Below are positions 1-13,500 of a DNA stretch of 64,000 nucleotides, piece after piece. The translations under genes and the position numbers were made by a program. Position 1 is the first letter of the stretch. Each line of letters opens with the position of its first letter. The DNA is taken from NCBI RefSeq assembly GCF_000499845.2, contig NC_023755.2, forward strand, positions 34,643,253 to 34,707,252, given 5' to 3'. The stretch comes from Phaseolus vulgaris. Lineage: Eukaryota; Streptophyta; Magnoliopsida; Fabales; Fabaceae. The notes under the pieces were generated by a model, which worked only from the letters and a program-made list of their open reading frames with translations, searched no databases and had not been told where the DNA came from.

Positions 1-645
1 GCCTCGATGTCTTCCAATTCAAATAAATTTCTCTTCCACTCCAACTTCCATCTCCAATTATTATGTTGCCAACTCCTTATTATGATCAAGCTTAATCTCC
101 TTGTTGTTAAAGACCAAATATAGTAAATTATTCTGATCAAGCTTAATCTCCTTGTTGTTAAAGACCAAATATAGTAAGGGGAATTCATCTCTAAGGATAG
201 GTTGAATAATGGGACAAATGTTAACATTTATCTCAAAAGACATACTCTGCTAGCAAATGAAAGATACTTACCTTTTCACCTTGAATCTACTCCTAATTGT
301 TTTGCACTACCCCTTCCAAGAAGTCCCTCATTCAATTGTTTTCCCCCACTCTTATTCCTAAGTATGTAAAGGGCATTTTTATTGTATCACAATTCAAAAT
401 AGAAGCATACCTTTGAATAGTAGTACCATCAAGTCATATTCCCCCAATTCTACTCTTTGTATAGTTCATTTTTAATTCAGATGCCAAGTCAAAACAAATC
501 AGAATAGACTTTAACGTAATATATTTTAAGTAGAAGCCTTACAAAAGAAGAGTTTGTCATCCGCGTATTGTAACATATTAACCATAACCTCTTTTTCTCC
601 AACTAAAACACTCTCCAATAACTCATTTTGCATTGCCTTTTTCAC
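1..645 (-). pseudogene. LINE (non-LTR) ORF2 fragment, reverse transcriptase
   Basis: Read on the - strand with frame changes, this stretch gives the C-terminal half of a plant L1-type reverse transcriptase. The catalytic YADD box is encoded at 556-567 in the context NMLQYADDKLFF. It is followed by matches to the usual LINE blocks: a SILICFDLASELKMN-like block, then FTYLGIRVGG, then KGKYLSFASRVCLL. At the window edge RWKLEWKRNLFE resembles the segment linking RT to the zinc-binding domain. Stops and frameshifts break the frame, so it is dead. It runs off the left end of the window. A 51-bp tandem duplication inside it (77-178) doubles 17 codons. Confidence 0.7.
77..178. repeat. 51-bp tandem duplication
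   Basis: Two copies, 77-127 and 128-178, differ at only a few bases. The unit contains GATCAAGCTTAATCTCC. It lies inside the LINE ORF2 remnant and is a multiple of three, so the reading frame is kept across the duplication. Confidence 0.85.
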
Positions 646-3360
646 CTATGGTAGGTATAAAGATAATTGAAATGAGTTTTATTTGTTTAAGCAAAAGTCT
701 TTTCATACACAATTATTTAGAACATCGAACTTCTATTGATATATACAAAAGGAGTCAAACCATTTATTAACTATGTTTAACTTAAATCATTTACTAATTA
801 CGTTTAACCTTGTTAATAGTAGTCAATATGTTATTGTTCTAGTTTAAAAGTTTAAATGTCTTCAAAGAAGACGAGTCTCATTATTCCTAGTGATACATGT
901 ATTTTATAAGTCTTAATTAATTATATATTACTTTTAAATTTTTAATTAATATTATTTAATTTTTTTTATAAAAAATATTATTTATTATATAAAATTTGTA
1001 TATTCTTCCACTGATATCAAACATCAAGTATGACTAGTATATATTCTTAAGATTTAGGATAACTTATTGAATTTCTCTCTTAGACTCTATAACCAATTTT
1101 ACTAAACCAACTAACAATTACCTACTGATATATATAGTTATACTAAAATTCAATCATAAAATTATTAAGATATTTTCCATTAAAATCATTTTCACTCATT
1201 ATTTTAATTATTACCTAGTGTTAATTAAATTTGTATTTCTTCTAAAAGAAATTGACATGAGGAGGGTGTGGACGCCCACAAAAGTTATAGAATTTTCTCG
1301 ACCACTTAGTTTTGAGGCATGACAAGCTGGAATGTTATGTGTGGCATATGTAGGAGCAGCTGAAATTATAAGGTAGTTAACTTTTATAATATTCCTATCT
1401 AAATCTTCCCCACACCCTACCCTATGATACATAACATGTGAAATTTGTATCCACAAAACTACTTTCACATGGACTCCCTCACTACCCTACACTGTTTTCT
1501 TAACGTGCTTTCATGCTTTGCACCACATGCATCACTGCACATAAACTTCCAATAGGCCCCTTCACGTAATCATTAGTTACTTCAATTTAACAACATGCAC
1601 GTAACATATTTAACACACTAGGGGGTCACATTAACTCCCTCTTTTTTTTTTATCATTTCTTTATGATGATGATAACATTTGAATCTAGGATCCCATATGA
1701 ACTACTTAAATCACTCACTATTAAGTCGAACTTGGAAGATTATATTTTTTTATTATGTCCAGAGGCATTTACTTGTTTATAAATCTTAACAAAAAGATGT
1801 TTTGTTTGTTGTATATATAATTTTGTCCTGTATCTTAATTAGGGTTTGACCTGAACATTTATTTTGATAAATAATCTACTTTTTATTCTGAATTGCATGT
1901 GGTCATATACTAATGAACATGTTTAGATAATTAAGGAGCCTTATTTAATTAGGTTGGAAATCAGTTCAAGCAACATAGGTGGTTGGTGAAGGCGAGTACA
2001 ATGTCGAACCATGCTAGATTTTATGGTTTTTTTTCCACTTTTCATCTTTATGGGATAAATTTCATATGTTCAATCTCATCAAAATTAAGTTGTTGGGTTA
2101 CAATGTTATTGTTAATATAGAGATTATTGAGACTGTTAGATGTGTGATTTTTAATACCTTCTTTATATTGTAATTTGTGAAAGATTTTATATTTATAAGT
2201 AATGTAATAATAGTTTAATAAAAGATGGTCTAATAAAATCAACAAAATAGATTTTAATTTAATTTAATTTTATAAAACTAAAAAGTATTTTTATTTCTAA
2301 TTAATATAGAATTAATAAAATAGAAAAAATTTCATCATTCACCGAAATACAGGGTTTTGGACGTATGATGGAGAACTGGAATTACGAACATATTTGGATA
2401 TTATTATTCTTAAGGTTCCAATAAAGATTTGTCTATTCTTTTCTGAGTTCTGACAGTAAAGTAAGATTATCAGCTTCTAACTCACTGTCAGGTGTTCTAG
2501 GAGGTTAGGTACAAACATAGCCCTATTTTTCTTTATTAACAGTGAAAAAACTTCCTAAACTTGTGCATAGAGATGCAACAATTGAAATGCAAGTAATCCA
2601 ACGAGTTGTAGAACTTTTATTTTGTAAAATTTAAATAAGTAAAAGACCCGTTTGGAAACTCATAAAATAAAGTAAGAATTAACATTAATTTAATCCAAGA
2701 ATATGAAAATTATAACTGATAATTTTTGGTTAAATATAAAGATTCACATCGACATCATATGACCAAACACGCTAAAAATCAATTTCCTAATAAAATAAGT
2801 TTATTATATATAATTTACTCCAACGTACTTGAGTGACTGGGTAATTAATATTCCTTTACTTGAAAATAAGTAACACAATATCTTTTACAAATTTCATGAA
2901 AATAATACTTTTAGTCATCACAATTAATATTATTAGATATTTATTCTGTGATATGACTCACGAAACAAATGCCACTTTTAATAACAAGCAAAAAAAAGTA
3001 GATTAAAAAAATATGGTTTTATTTACATACATGTAATTTTAACAATCCTTTTGAAAAGTTTATAAAAATAGGATAAAGTTTTAAATTAAACTTATTTATT
3101 GAGACCAAAATACTATACTTTTGACCTGTATGGTGTACCTCTATAACAAATATGTAGAGTAGTATTCAAGCATGGTATATTGAACCCTGAAGCATATTTA
3201 TAAAAAATGAAAAAATACATAATCTTATGAAAAATGAACATGGATCCGAATTAGTAGTTCAAAACAATTCTTAATCTAATCCAAGTACATTCGTAAACTC
3301 CAACGTTAACATAATTCAGAAGCAAAATGCTTTATGTTTCCAATGGCAAATAATATTATC
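646..3360. other. AT-rich intergenic DNA, no gene recognised
   Basis: No open frame with recognisable protein content is present. The stretch 1250-1600 is somewhat less AT-rich and carries a CCCCACACCCTACCC segment that resembles miR482-type sequences only superficially (see rejected items). Confidence 0.5.
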
Positions 3361-3479
3361 CCAATACTTTAGGAGTCATCTAAGAATGAAACTTTTTGCT
3401 TAGACGCAATGACGAGAATGACCTCGAAGATGTTTCCGTGTGTCAAAGGATGTCTCTTTTTCATTGCCTGCGGAGACGT

Positions 3480-3690
3480 CAGATTCCGTGAGATCTCACC
3501 TAATTGTGACACGTGTAGATAATCCTCGTGATGTTGGCCACTTGATTGGCTTTTACAGTACCCACGTGAGTCGGAAACGCAATACGTCACGTGACTAATG
3601 TCGTGGTATGGGTCCATCCAACTGGAGTGCGCCGCGTTGCGTGCTACTAAATCTGGCTCACGTGTCCATTGTCGGTATCAATAAAAGGTT
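3480..3690. promoter_or_regulatory. Cluster of ACGT-core (ABRE/G-box) motifs in a GC-richer island
   Basis: Within about 160 bp there are four CACGTG or CACGTGT-type motifs: GACACGTGT at 3508-3516, CCACGTGA at 3562-3569, CGTCACGTGAC ending at 3595, and CTCACGTGTCC at 3657-3667. A CAATAAAAGG segment follows at about 3678. Such motifs are bound by plant bZIP (ABF/ABI5) and bHLH factors, and several close together are typical of ABA- or dehydration-responsive promoters. The block (3370-3680) is visibly more GC-rich and CpG-rich than its flanks. No coding sequence that it would drive is recognisable on either side; an 82-codon open frame on the - strand (3369-3617) overlaps it but matches nothing I know. 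Confidence 0.45.
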
Positions 3691-5454
3691 TACAATTAAG
3701 ATAAATTTAACCAAACTTATAAATTCTTTTAAGATTGTATTTAATTTTTTAAATTAATATCTTCACACTTTTAAAATCTATTATTACTATTATAATCATA
3801 ATATTCTAAGTTCTTAACTAAACATCAAAATATAAAATATTTTAAAACATTTAGGGACTTGCTTTTTTTAGTTTTAGAATATATATATGATACAACTTTA
3901 GATACTAATATGATTATTTACTTTTTTATTATGTGTTTATAATAAAAAACTGGAATTATTAACATTTTTATTGTAGTACTTATTTTAATAACATATAATA
4001 TTTAATATTTGTTGGTATTTAGAAATTATTTTTTACACTGTCAATAAAATATATTAATTTTTTATGGTACATTATCAATAAGTTTCCAAGAGCTCAGTAG
4101 TCAGGAATCAGAAAACGATATATATGCCTGTTTTTTTTCTTCTGTTGGAGTGTTTTTAAGTCTAATTAAGGAATGGATAAACAAAAAAGTTATCTGAAAT
4201 GAAAATTATGAAGTAAAATGTAATAAAAAATATTTTCTTAAATTTTTTAATTTTATGGTTAACTTAAAATATTTTAAAAACATTGTGTGTCATTTTCTTT
4301 AAAAATACACATAAAGGCATTTGTCTAATATTCTTAGGATTGCATGCATTTATCTCATTTTCACCTAACTTTATCATCTATATAAGTATGAAAAAATTCA
4401 TAAAAAATAATAAAAATTGTCCTCAAATTTTAAAGAAGAAACATTATCATTGTATTTTCCTTGATAACTTTTGCATGGGATGACAATCGGAATGGGCGTT
4501 CTCCATTTATTATGTTATAAATTATAATATTTTTTTTATTGTTTTTATTTTTTAATTCCTTAATTATCAAGGTCTGTGAATTTTTTATCATTATAAAATA
4601 ATAAATAAAAATTATTTAAAAATTTTAAATATCTTTTAACAAATTTAGAAAATTAAAAATTCAATTACCATAATAAATGTTTAATATTTTTTTTACAAAA
4701 TGTAAGAAGAAGAGTTTGTAAGTTTAAATTATACTAACATCTTGTCTTTAAAAGGGAGAATTTTAAAGGTAATTCAAGCTTGTAAAACTAACTTATAAAG
4801 TGAAATTTGCAATCACTTACATACTACCTAACTTCTCTCTTCTACCGTAGACACATACTCAATGATCGTTATCGAGAGTCCTAACAAAGAATCACAATTC
4901 AATCACACTTATGTCTATTATATCTAGGAGAAGAAACACTAAATAAGTATCTTCTTCCTACTCTATATTGTTTCTTCCACCACCTTAGTGTCCCAACTTT
5001 GGTCACAAGCCACTGTTACCTAACTCAACAACAACTAGTGTTTATCACTGTTTTATATATCATAAATAATTGCATTATCTATCAGATGTGGGCTCCAAAG
5101 ACATGTGTATTCTTAGCTAAAGATTCTAAAGATTGCAAGAACATATTGAGAGGAGAAATTGACTTTATCACTTCTCACTTCCACAATGAATTAATTATTT
5201 TATACATTTTAAAATAAAGGCCTTAATTTAAAATATTTCAAAATTATGAGAATTTAATATTAACAATTATAACTAAAACTAAAATTGCACATAAAATAAA
5301 CGTACATAAAAAAACTAAAACAAAATAAGTCAAGTTTTTTGAAGTATGAGCTCATAACAAAAAAAAACTAGAAATTATATAAACCAATTACCATCAATAA
5401 AAAAAAATATGCAAATTCTGTTGAAATACTTACTATCCAAGATTAGTTATTGAT
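3691..5454. other. AT-rich intergenic DNA with a dispersed-repeat segment
   Basis: No gene recognised. The stretch about 4740-4900, with CTTGTAAAACTAACTTATAA followed by AGTGAAATTTGCAATCACTT, resembles a non-coding repeat that is widespread in legume genomes. A shorter relative lies at 6070-6115 (ATTAACTTATAAAGTGAGAT). The class of this repeat is not determined. Confidence 0.35.
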
Positions 5455-6026
5455 ATACTTATTATCCTAGGTTATTTTGCTGAGTTTTTAAAATAATTTT
5501 TTAAAATTTTAGAAAACTTATTTGTAATGTAAAGTTACACTTTCAAAATTTTAAAAAATTTAGATATAAAATATATTAAAACTATGTAGTTTTTAATTAT
5601 TTATTTATAAATAGATTTAATTATATTTATTTATTAAAGTATGAAAAAATCCGGATAGTGTTTTATTGATGTTCTATAATAAATCTTTGGAATTCAACTT
5701 AAAAAAACTTCCGTTATTTTGCCGAGGTTTTAAAAAAAAAATCTTTGAAATTTAACGAATGTTAAAAAAATCTCAATTATTTTGCTGAGATTTTAGAATA
5801 AACCTTACGAATTTAACGAAGATTAAAAAAAACTCTATTGTTTTGCTGAGATTTTAAAATAAATTTTGGAATTTAACGAAAGTTAAAAAACCTTCCTTAT
5901 TTTACAGAAGTTTTTGAATAACCTTTGGAATTTAACGAAGATTAAAAAATTCTATTAATTAAATCAATTCTTAGAATTATATCTACCTGCTAAATAACAT
6001 CGTTAAAACTTTTTTTTCTTATAGTG
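5455..6026. mobile_element. CACTA-like terminus with about 60-bp subterminal repeat array
   Basis: At least five degenerate copies of a roughly 60-bp unit run from about 5690 to 5950 (GAATTTAACGAAGATT recurs at about 5748, 5808, 5868 and 5927), with a further partial copy near 5475. Each unit contains a TTTTGCTGAG-like core followed by an A/T run. The array is followed at 6009-6026 by a sequence whose reverse complement begins CACTATAAGAAAAAAAAG, which fits the terminal inverted repeat of a plant CACTA transposon. Subterminal repeats next to such ends are characteristic of CACTA elements. Only this end was found, so this is a fragment or a non-autonomous derivative. Confidence 0.4.
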
Positions 6027-6112
6027 AAAAAACTATGATACTATATTAAAAAATGAATTTTAAATAATCAAACTTTATAAAATTAACTTATAAAGTGAGA
6101 TTTATTATCATT

Positions 6113-6316
6113 TATATCTTGAAACAAAGTGTAATTTTTTTTGTCCAAATGTTTTTAGTTTTGTTTCATGAATAGTTTAAAAAAACTTAAAAACATGTAA
6201 TTTTGAGAAGTATTATATCTTGAAACAAAGTGTAACATTTTCTTGTCGAAATGTTTTTAGTTTTGTTTCATAAATAGTTTAAAAAAACTTAAAAACATGT
6301 AATTTTGAGAAGTATT
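6113..6316. repeat. 101-bp tandem duplication
   Basis: Copies at 6113-6213 and 6214-6316 share TATATCTTGAAACAAAGTGT, then the block TTTTTAGTTTTGTTTCAT, and end in ATGTAATTTTGAGAAGTATT. A handful of substitutions separate them. Non-coding. Confidence 0.85.
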
Positions 6317-9300
6317 AAAAAAGTTCTTGCATTACTTTTAGATAATAATAGAAACTGCCATGTTTTTTTTTTCTAATTTACCAGCATTCGAACACGGGTT
6401 TGGAAGGAATCAATCTTCCAATTGGTTACCATCCAAACCAATACATGCTAGTTCGTTACATGTAGTTCAAAAAGTTAAGAATTTGAAACTTAATTTATCA
6501 ATTTAGAGAACTAAATGAAATGTATAATCATGAGAAAAGGATATAAGATACAGTGGATTGAATTTTTTGTGAAACTGACTTTGTACATAAATAATTTAAA
6601 AATATTACTACAAATAATTTTCAGGTAATTATATTTTAGAATTTATAAACATATATATGAAAGGATAAGAAAAGATAAGTAATTTCTTTTTTTATCATTT
6701 AGTCAATTTTAACCATGATCCTTGAGGTTTAGCTCCTGAAATGTAAATTGGGCAACTAAAAAACAAACATATAATTAGTAATTAATTAGAAAATTAATAT
6801 TTTTAATAAATTCACATATATAAGTATTTATCATAATTGAAATTATTAATATTCAAAAGAATGAATGATTATGACTATATTTTATTCTTTAAAATACATG
6901 TCTCATTTTAAAGATACCTATATAATATAAAAAAATAATTTATTTTTATCTGAAAAAGATATTTTTTACTATAAAATATAGTTAGAGAGGTTTCACCTTA
7001 ACAAATAGTTTATTTCATAAAAGAGTTAGTGTAATAAGAATTGATTTAACCAAAACTTAGAAAAGTCTATTTTTTTTTTCATAGTCTTAGATAAATCTCA
7101 CTTCCATAATTTTTTTAACAATTTTTATTAGTTTATTTTAGTGATGAAATATTATAAGTTTATAATTTATGTATTATTCAGTAATGTTTTTTTGATACAT
7201 TTTAAAATAAATTAGTTATCACATTTATAAATAGAAGTTGTGAGTTTATTTTTTAGTTTATTAAAAAAAAGTAATTTATATATATTTTTTAAATTCTTTC
7301 TTAACCTAATGAAATTGTGACAGATTAAGATCATGAAAAATTGGTGAATTATAAATCAAATATATTTTTTTATAGGTATTGAATAAATTGAATAATTTGA
7401 AGTATTTGAGAGATAAAAAAATCTAATCAAACATTTTAAAGTTCAACAGATGATCTTTTACAAAAACTTATCCTTACCTCAATTGAACTAGTCCACTTAA
7501 AGATCATGATTATTACTATACATGCACAAAAAAGAACAACAGTGCTCATATAATCATATGCATACCTATATCATTATACCCATATCCTTGATTACTTCCT
7601 ATTTCCAACTTTACATGTAATCAAGTTTGTTTGGACAAGTTATGGAATCCAAAACCCAATTAAAATATGAAAACACAGCTACCTATATCTTGCTAGATAA
7701 ATCAGTTTACATCAAACAAAATTTGATGTGATAAGAATTAGTTTTATCTTACTAATGTTTTAACTTTTTTTTTCTTCTCCTGTCCTATAATGAGTGTTTA
7801 AGGGGAAGTGTTACTGTTTTAAGATGGAGTTTTTTAAAGTTTAACTGGATTGTTAAAAGTGATTCTTAAAGATTCATTGGATAAAATAAAGTACAATTTA
7901 AGTAGGTGAAACTAATAGTATTTTTTTACCATATAATTTTATTCTAGATATATAAAATATATGGAATGGGACTTATATTATTTTTTGTGATTTTCTATAG
8001 TATAATTATTGATCCTTAAATATGTATTATTGTAAGTGAGAAGGGTATGATATGATGTGTGATGAGATATAAATTTATTAATTTGTATACATAATAATGA
8101 TGAGTTTAATTATAATTTATGATGATGATATGTATAATTTTATATTTAATTTAGTTAAGTATGACTATAATTATGTACTTGGATCAAAATAAATATTGAT
8201 TTGTAAGTAGAAGTGAAATTCAATTTTTAGATGATGTGTTATTGTATAATTTTGCTTTTGATTGGTGCCTTTTAATCTTGAGGACTTTGAGTTCAAGATA
8301 TACCTCTATCCATGAAATATAATTACGTATAGATATTTTAATAATATTTATCATACATTAAATAATATTTTTTTTATCTAAAGTTGGTATTTTCAATATA
8401 TGATTTATTTATTAATTTTTATTTTATTTTTAAAATGTAATTTTTAATTTTAAGAAACTCATCTAACAAGAATAAATTTGAATAAGAATTTCCTATTTTT
8501 TTAATATTTATAAAATAAAAAGTAAATATGTTGATAGTTTACTAAATGTATATTTAATTAATGTTAGTAGATGAAAACAAGGAATTAGTACATTTGATTA
8601 CTTATATCTTTTTACTTAAAAGGAAATTTCTTTCATAGCAACAACAAAGAAAATTATTGAAGATGAAAAATGATATTAATTCTTACCTTTGTTTCTTAAG
8701 TTAGAAACATAATATGTACTTTGGCATATCCTTAAACATTAACCTCACCACCCAAAAAAACAAAAGAATATACAATAGTTTAATAAGTCAATGTACTATA
8801 TACCTATATGTTACCATGATTGGTCTAAGGTATTAGTGGTGCCATTAGTTTATTTATACATAAGCAAAGTTTAAATAAACTAATTATAATATTGATAGTA
8901 GATAAGATTTTTTTTTATATGTTTAGAATATATAAAAAAGATTCGTTTATGTTTCTGAGCAATTAATGAGGTTCAGAGGAACACTGTAGTCTCAGCCAAC
9001 TCTGTTCCCATGCATGCAGTTGTTTGTCTTTGTCTCACAGTGATTCCATTGCTGTGAATATGAACTTAATAAATCCTATTAAATATGATTCCCCCAAAAT
9101 TTAAAAGGTTTATATATTTCTATTAAATAAAAAATAAAATTACACTATATTAATAAAAATTCCTCAAAATAAATCATGCAACTGGGGAACCTTTCTAACT
9201 GGTCACTGTCCATAATCTCTTTGCTCTTTATTCTTTAAGCATATCAACTTTTTATCCTGAAAAATCAAAAAAAGAAAAAAAAATCACAGGTAATATGCAC

Positions 9301-10150
9301 ATGTCCTTGTCAAGGATACCAAACCATGTTATGTTTATCACTCAAAGCAAAACTGGAAAAAAAAATTAAAGAACAACACCTTTTTAAGTGTTTGGCATAG
9401 TTTGTAAAAAATCTTGTCCCAATATATTCCTACATTTGAATAATTCACAATATGTAACTCATTAACATAGGTGCGTTAATTAGAAACCTCACTGCATTTT
9501 TTTTATAAAATAAATGTTCTTCACTTAAATAATCCTACTCAAATATGTTATTATGATTATTAAAGTATTAACACTTACACAAATAATTAACTTCTTTTAT
9601 CCTAAATTACACTAAACTTATAATTTTATTTGTGCAAAAATTAGTGGATGATGAAATTGTTCCTTGGACAGATTAAGACCTCATCAATTGCATGGAAGAA
9701 CATGAACGCGTGTCATGGGATGATTTCCAAAGCATATATTCTGCAGAAAAAGTGCCAGCGATGAGAGTGGAGAATCATGTGTTGAATTTTTTTATTTTGA
9801 TAAAATATTTTTATATTTTGTAAAGAGTTATATTAATCACTAAATATTAGAGATTATTTATAAAATACAATTAAAATTAAGAGGAACTGAATTTTTATGC
9901 ATTTTAATAAACAAATATTCCTTTAATTTCTTAATCAGTGAACACAAGTTTCGTTTGAAACTGAAATTAGTAACTAGTAATTAAATTAAGTTAAATTTTT
10001 ACATGTTGATGAGTTGAGTGAATGATACAATGGATGTGGATATGGACATAGAGATTGAGAAAGAAGGGGTTGATCATGTGATGGGAAAAGAAAAACAGTG
10101 TTACTGAACTGTCATTAAATTAAGGATGGCCCTGACAGGGACGGTTTGGT
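6317..10150. other. AT-rich intergenic DNA upstream of the galactosyltransferase
   Basis: No gene, RNA or clear transposon recognised. The last few hundred bases (about 9650-10150) presumably hold the promoter of the downstream gene. Confidence 0.5.
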
Positions 10151-10160
10151 AATATGCTAT

Positions 10161-10167
10161 TATAAAA
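10161..10167 (+). promoter_or_regulatory. TATA box of the galactosyltransferase gene
   Basis: TATAAAA lies about 30 bp before the probable transcription start near 10190. The leader that follows contains GA-rich (10250-10260) and CT-rich (10368-10385) tracts, common in plant 5' UTRs. The main start codon is at 10530, giving a leader of roughly 340 bases. Confidence 0.65.
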
Positions 10168-10471
10168 CTGGGCGGTTAAGAAGTCAGTCTTCTCACTTGT
10201 GTTCTTCTTCAACGTCCTCTACCAGCAAACACACACTCACACCACCTCAAAGAGAGAGAGAACAACACAACTACACAAAGCAAAGCATAGCGTGACATAA
10301 GATAAAGAAAGGAACAAAGTAGAGTCGCAAAAACCAAAACAGAGCACCTCTCTGTTCTTATTCTATCTCTCTCTCTCTCTTTCTTCGCCTGTTCTTTCTC
10401 TCCCAAGGTGCCCAGTTCTAAATTTCCTTACTTTCCCGCACCTTTGGCTTCCTCTTGAAATTTGGTTCCTG

Positions 10472-10489
10472 ATGGATTTTTCTTGTTGA
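10472..10489 (+). CDS. Upstream ORF in the galactosyltransferase leader (5 codons)
   Basis: ATG at 10472 opens a frame reading MDFSC followed by TGA, ending 40 bases before the main start codon. It is the only short complete ATG-initiated frame I noticed in the leader. A uORF of this size could reduce translation of the main frame; that is inference. Confidence 0.4.
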   Translation: MDFSC

Positions 10490-10529
10490 GTTCCAAATTG
10501 GAAGATTGTTTTGAAGAGTATATAAAACA

Positions 10530-13500
10530 ATGACTTGGAAAAGCAGGGGAGACCTGCTTCCCAAAAGTGTCATGTCTAAAAAATGGGTGATTTTTCTCTG
10601 TATTGGAAGCTTCTGTGCTGGGTTGGTTTTCACCAACAGGTATATCAATTCTATGTTTTTCTCTGTCTCCTTATTTTGATTGCTAGTTTCTTCAGAGTTT
10701 TCTTGATTCTATTTAATCTTGTTCATCATATATTTCCTGCTTTCAGATCTTTATAGTAAAAGTCAAAATTCAGCTGGTTTTTAAGTGCTTATTTAATTCA
10801 TTGACTCTGGGTGTTGTGTGTTTATTTTTGTGAACATATTACCAGTTTTTATGAATTCAGTGTTTAAGTCAACTCATACTTTTCTCACCGTACTTCAGTT
10901 TATAAAAACTCAAAGAAGAAGTGGAATGGATCTGAATTGGATTGTCATGAATAATGAATGATCCAATCCATTTCAATTTTCTGTTGAAATTTCAGTTTCT
11001 TCATCTTTAATATGATTGACTCCTAAATACTAATGCATGTCAATTCCGCTCTCAAATAACACTCTGTCTCAGCTCAACATCTTTCAATTTTTTGCTAAAA
11101 AATTTAGTCCAAGTTCAGTTTCACCGTTGGTATTCACGATCCTACTACCAAGTTTACTTAAGTAATTCTTCTTGTGGATGAAAAAGAAATCACTGGTTCA
11201 TCTTAGTGACAGCACACATCATTGTTTGTCACATCATTCTCACTAATCAATGGCGAAGAAGACCTGTGACATGTTATAATTGATTGACACTCTTAGTCTT
11301 TCCTAGGGTAGTTGCAACTGAAGCACTTATTTTTATATTTACAAGTTGGTGGAAATGGACCTTTTTTTTGGGATCTGCCTTGTTATTAAATAGCGATGGT
11401 CCAACATATTTGGGGGTGCTTTAGTATTTTTAATTGCATCTATTTGCACATCATAACAGACTCACGAAGGATCAATGAGAGCGTGGTCACTAAAGAAATT
11501 TAATTCAACGTTCATAGTTTCTATAACAACTTGACATTAATTTCTTTTCAGATTCTGATTTGACTATAATGCATCATGTTTATGTACCTACTGCGGTACT
11601 TTGTTACACAGTTATTGTGGTGCTTTGCTTATAAGAAATTTAAATGTATAGCAGGATATGGACTATTCCTGAACCTAAAGGACTTGGAAGGACAACAGCT
11701 ATGGAAGCTGAAAAATTGAATGTAGTTTCAGAGGATTGTAATTCAAGAATTGTAAGCATTTGTTACATTTCCTCCCTGCTTGATCAGTTTTAATAATTAC
11801 GTGGTAGTTATCAAAGGCACTATAGTTTCAATTAAATGTTTCGATGTAAATCATCCTTTGAAATTCCTGTGTTTGTGTGCTTGTCTCCCTTAGCTGCAAG
11901 AGAAGGAAGTGAAACGTGAAACTAAAGGCATCTATAGAGAGGCTTTCAAGACACAAAATGCCATACAGTAAGTTACACTTATCTTACCATTTGTAGTAAT
12001 TTTATTTTGTTGTTGTTTTATACTAAACATGTGTAACTGCATGGAAAGTAGAACCCTTGATAAGACAATTTCAAACTTGGAGTTGGAATTAGCAGCTGCA
12101 AAGGCAGCTCAGGAGTCTATACGAAATGGTGCTCCAGTACCAGAAGATATCAAGATGAGTGAATCATCTGGTAGGAGTAGGTACCTAATGGTAGTAGGAA
12201 TCAACACTGCTTTCAGTAGCAGAAAAAGAAGAGACTCAATTCGTGAGACATGGATGCCACAAGGTTCATAATTGCATTATTTTTCATCCTTTCTTTCTTC
12301 CCAGTTATTTTTTGTTAGTACTTTTTCTTATAATGTGTTCTTGTGATAAAACTGTAAATAGGTGAGAAAAGAAAGAAGCTAGAGGAAGAGAAGGGCATTA
12401 TCATCCGATTTGTAATTGGTCATAGGTGCATACCTCAGCTCTTTTTCAACGATTATATAGCATAAATACCATCATTTTATTGTCTTTATGCATCCAACTT
12501 GTATCATATATTAATTGATAGAAATAACCTACGGTTCATCCGTTAGTCATATATTGAATTAATTGTAACCTGAGCTTTTTGGTTTTTCCTTTCTTTCACC
12601 AGTGCCACATCAGGGGGTATCCTAGACAGAGCTATTGAAGCAGAAGATAAGAAGCATGGAGATTTTCTGAGACTGGTAATGGTCCTATTTGTCTTACTGC
12701 ATTTTTGCCCCAATCTCCCTTCACTTATTTGGTCTCTACTTGAATAATCACTTGACAAAATAGCATGAATTCATTTATTTAAAGGTAAAATTAAAAGAAA
12801 TGCAACAAATCTGAGTGCTTTGATTCTGCAGGATCATGTTGAAGGATACCTTGAATTGTCAGCAAAGACAAAGACCTACTTTGCTACTGCTGTTAACTTA
12901 TGGGATGCTGACTTCTATATCAAAGTTGATGACGATGTTCATGTAAATATAGGTATTTAAGCTTTCTCAATTTCTCATAAACTAACCTTGCTTGAGGTGT
13001 TTGTGATTAATATTGTAGGATTCTTTAAACTGTTCCACATGGATTCTTGTTTTATACTATTCACTCCTTTTTCAGCAACACTAGGACAAACTCTAGTGAG
13101 ACACCGATCAAAACAACGGGTGTACATTGGATGCATGAAATCTGGGCCAGTTCTTTCTCAAAAGTGAGAATCATTTTCTTTTATCCTCTACTTTTTTTAT
13201 GAAATGGTTGTAAACATGTACTCCTTTCACTTCTATCTTCTTACTTGCTCATTTTCTTGCAGAGGGGTAAGGTACCACGAGCCAGAATACTGGAAATTTG
13301 GAGAGGCTGGAAACAAGTACTTCCGTCATGCCACGGGGCAGTTGTATGCCATTTCAAAAGATCTGGCTACATACATTTCAAATAACAAGTGAGTGCTGTA
13401 TCTCACTCTTGTAGGGGGAAAAACAATTCAAAGAAAATTTATGGACTAAAATGGTGATGATGCATGTGTACGTCTTTGTCTCAGGCACGTTCTCCACAAG

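Noticed and set aside
1395..1425. miR482/2118-like sequence TCTTCCCCACACCCTACC
   Set aside because: Its first 13 bases resemble the family, but the only complementary arm (about 1256-1272) is 135 bases away and does not pair with the 5' end of the putative mature sequence.
3369..3617. 82-codon - strand frame in the GC-richer island
   Set aside because: No recognisable motif; the frame probably reflects base composition of a regulatory island.
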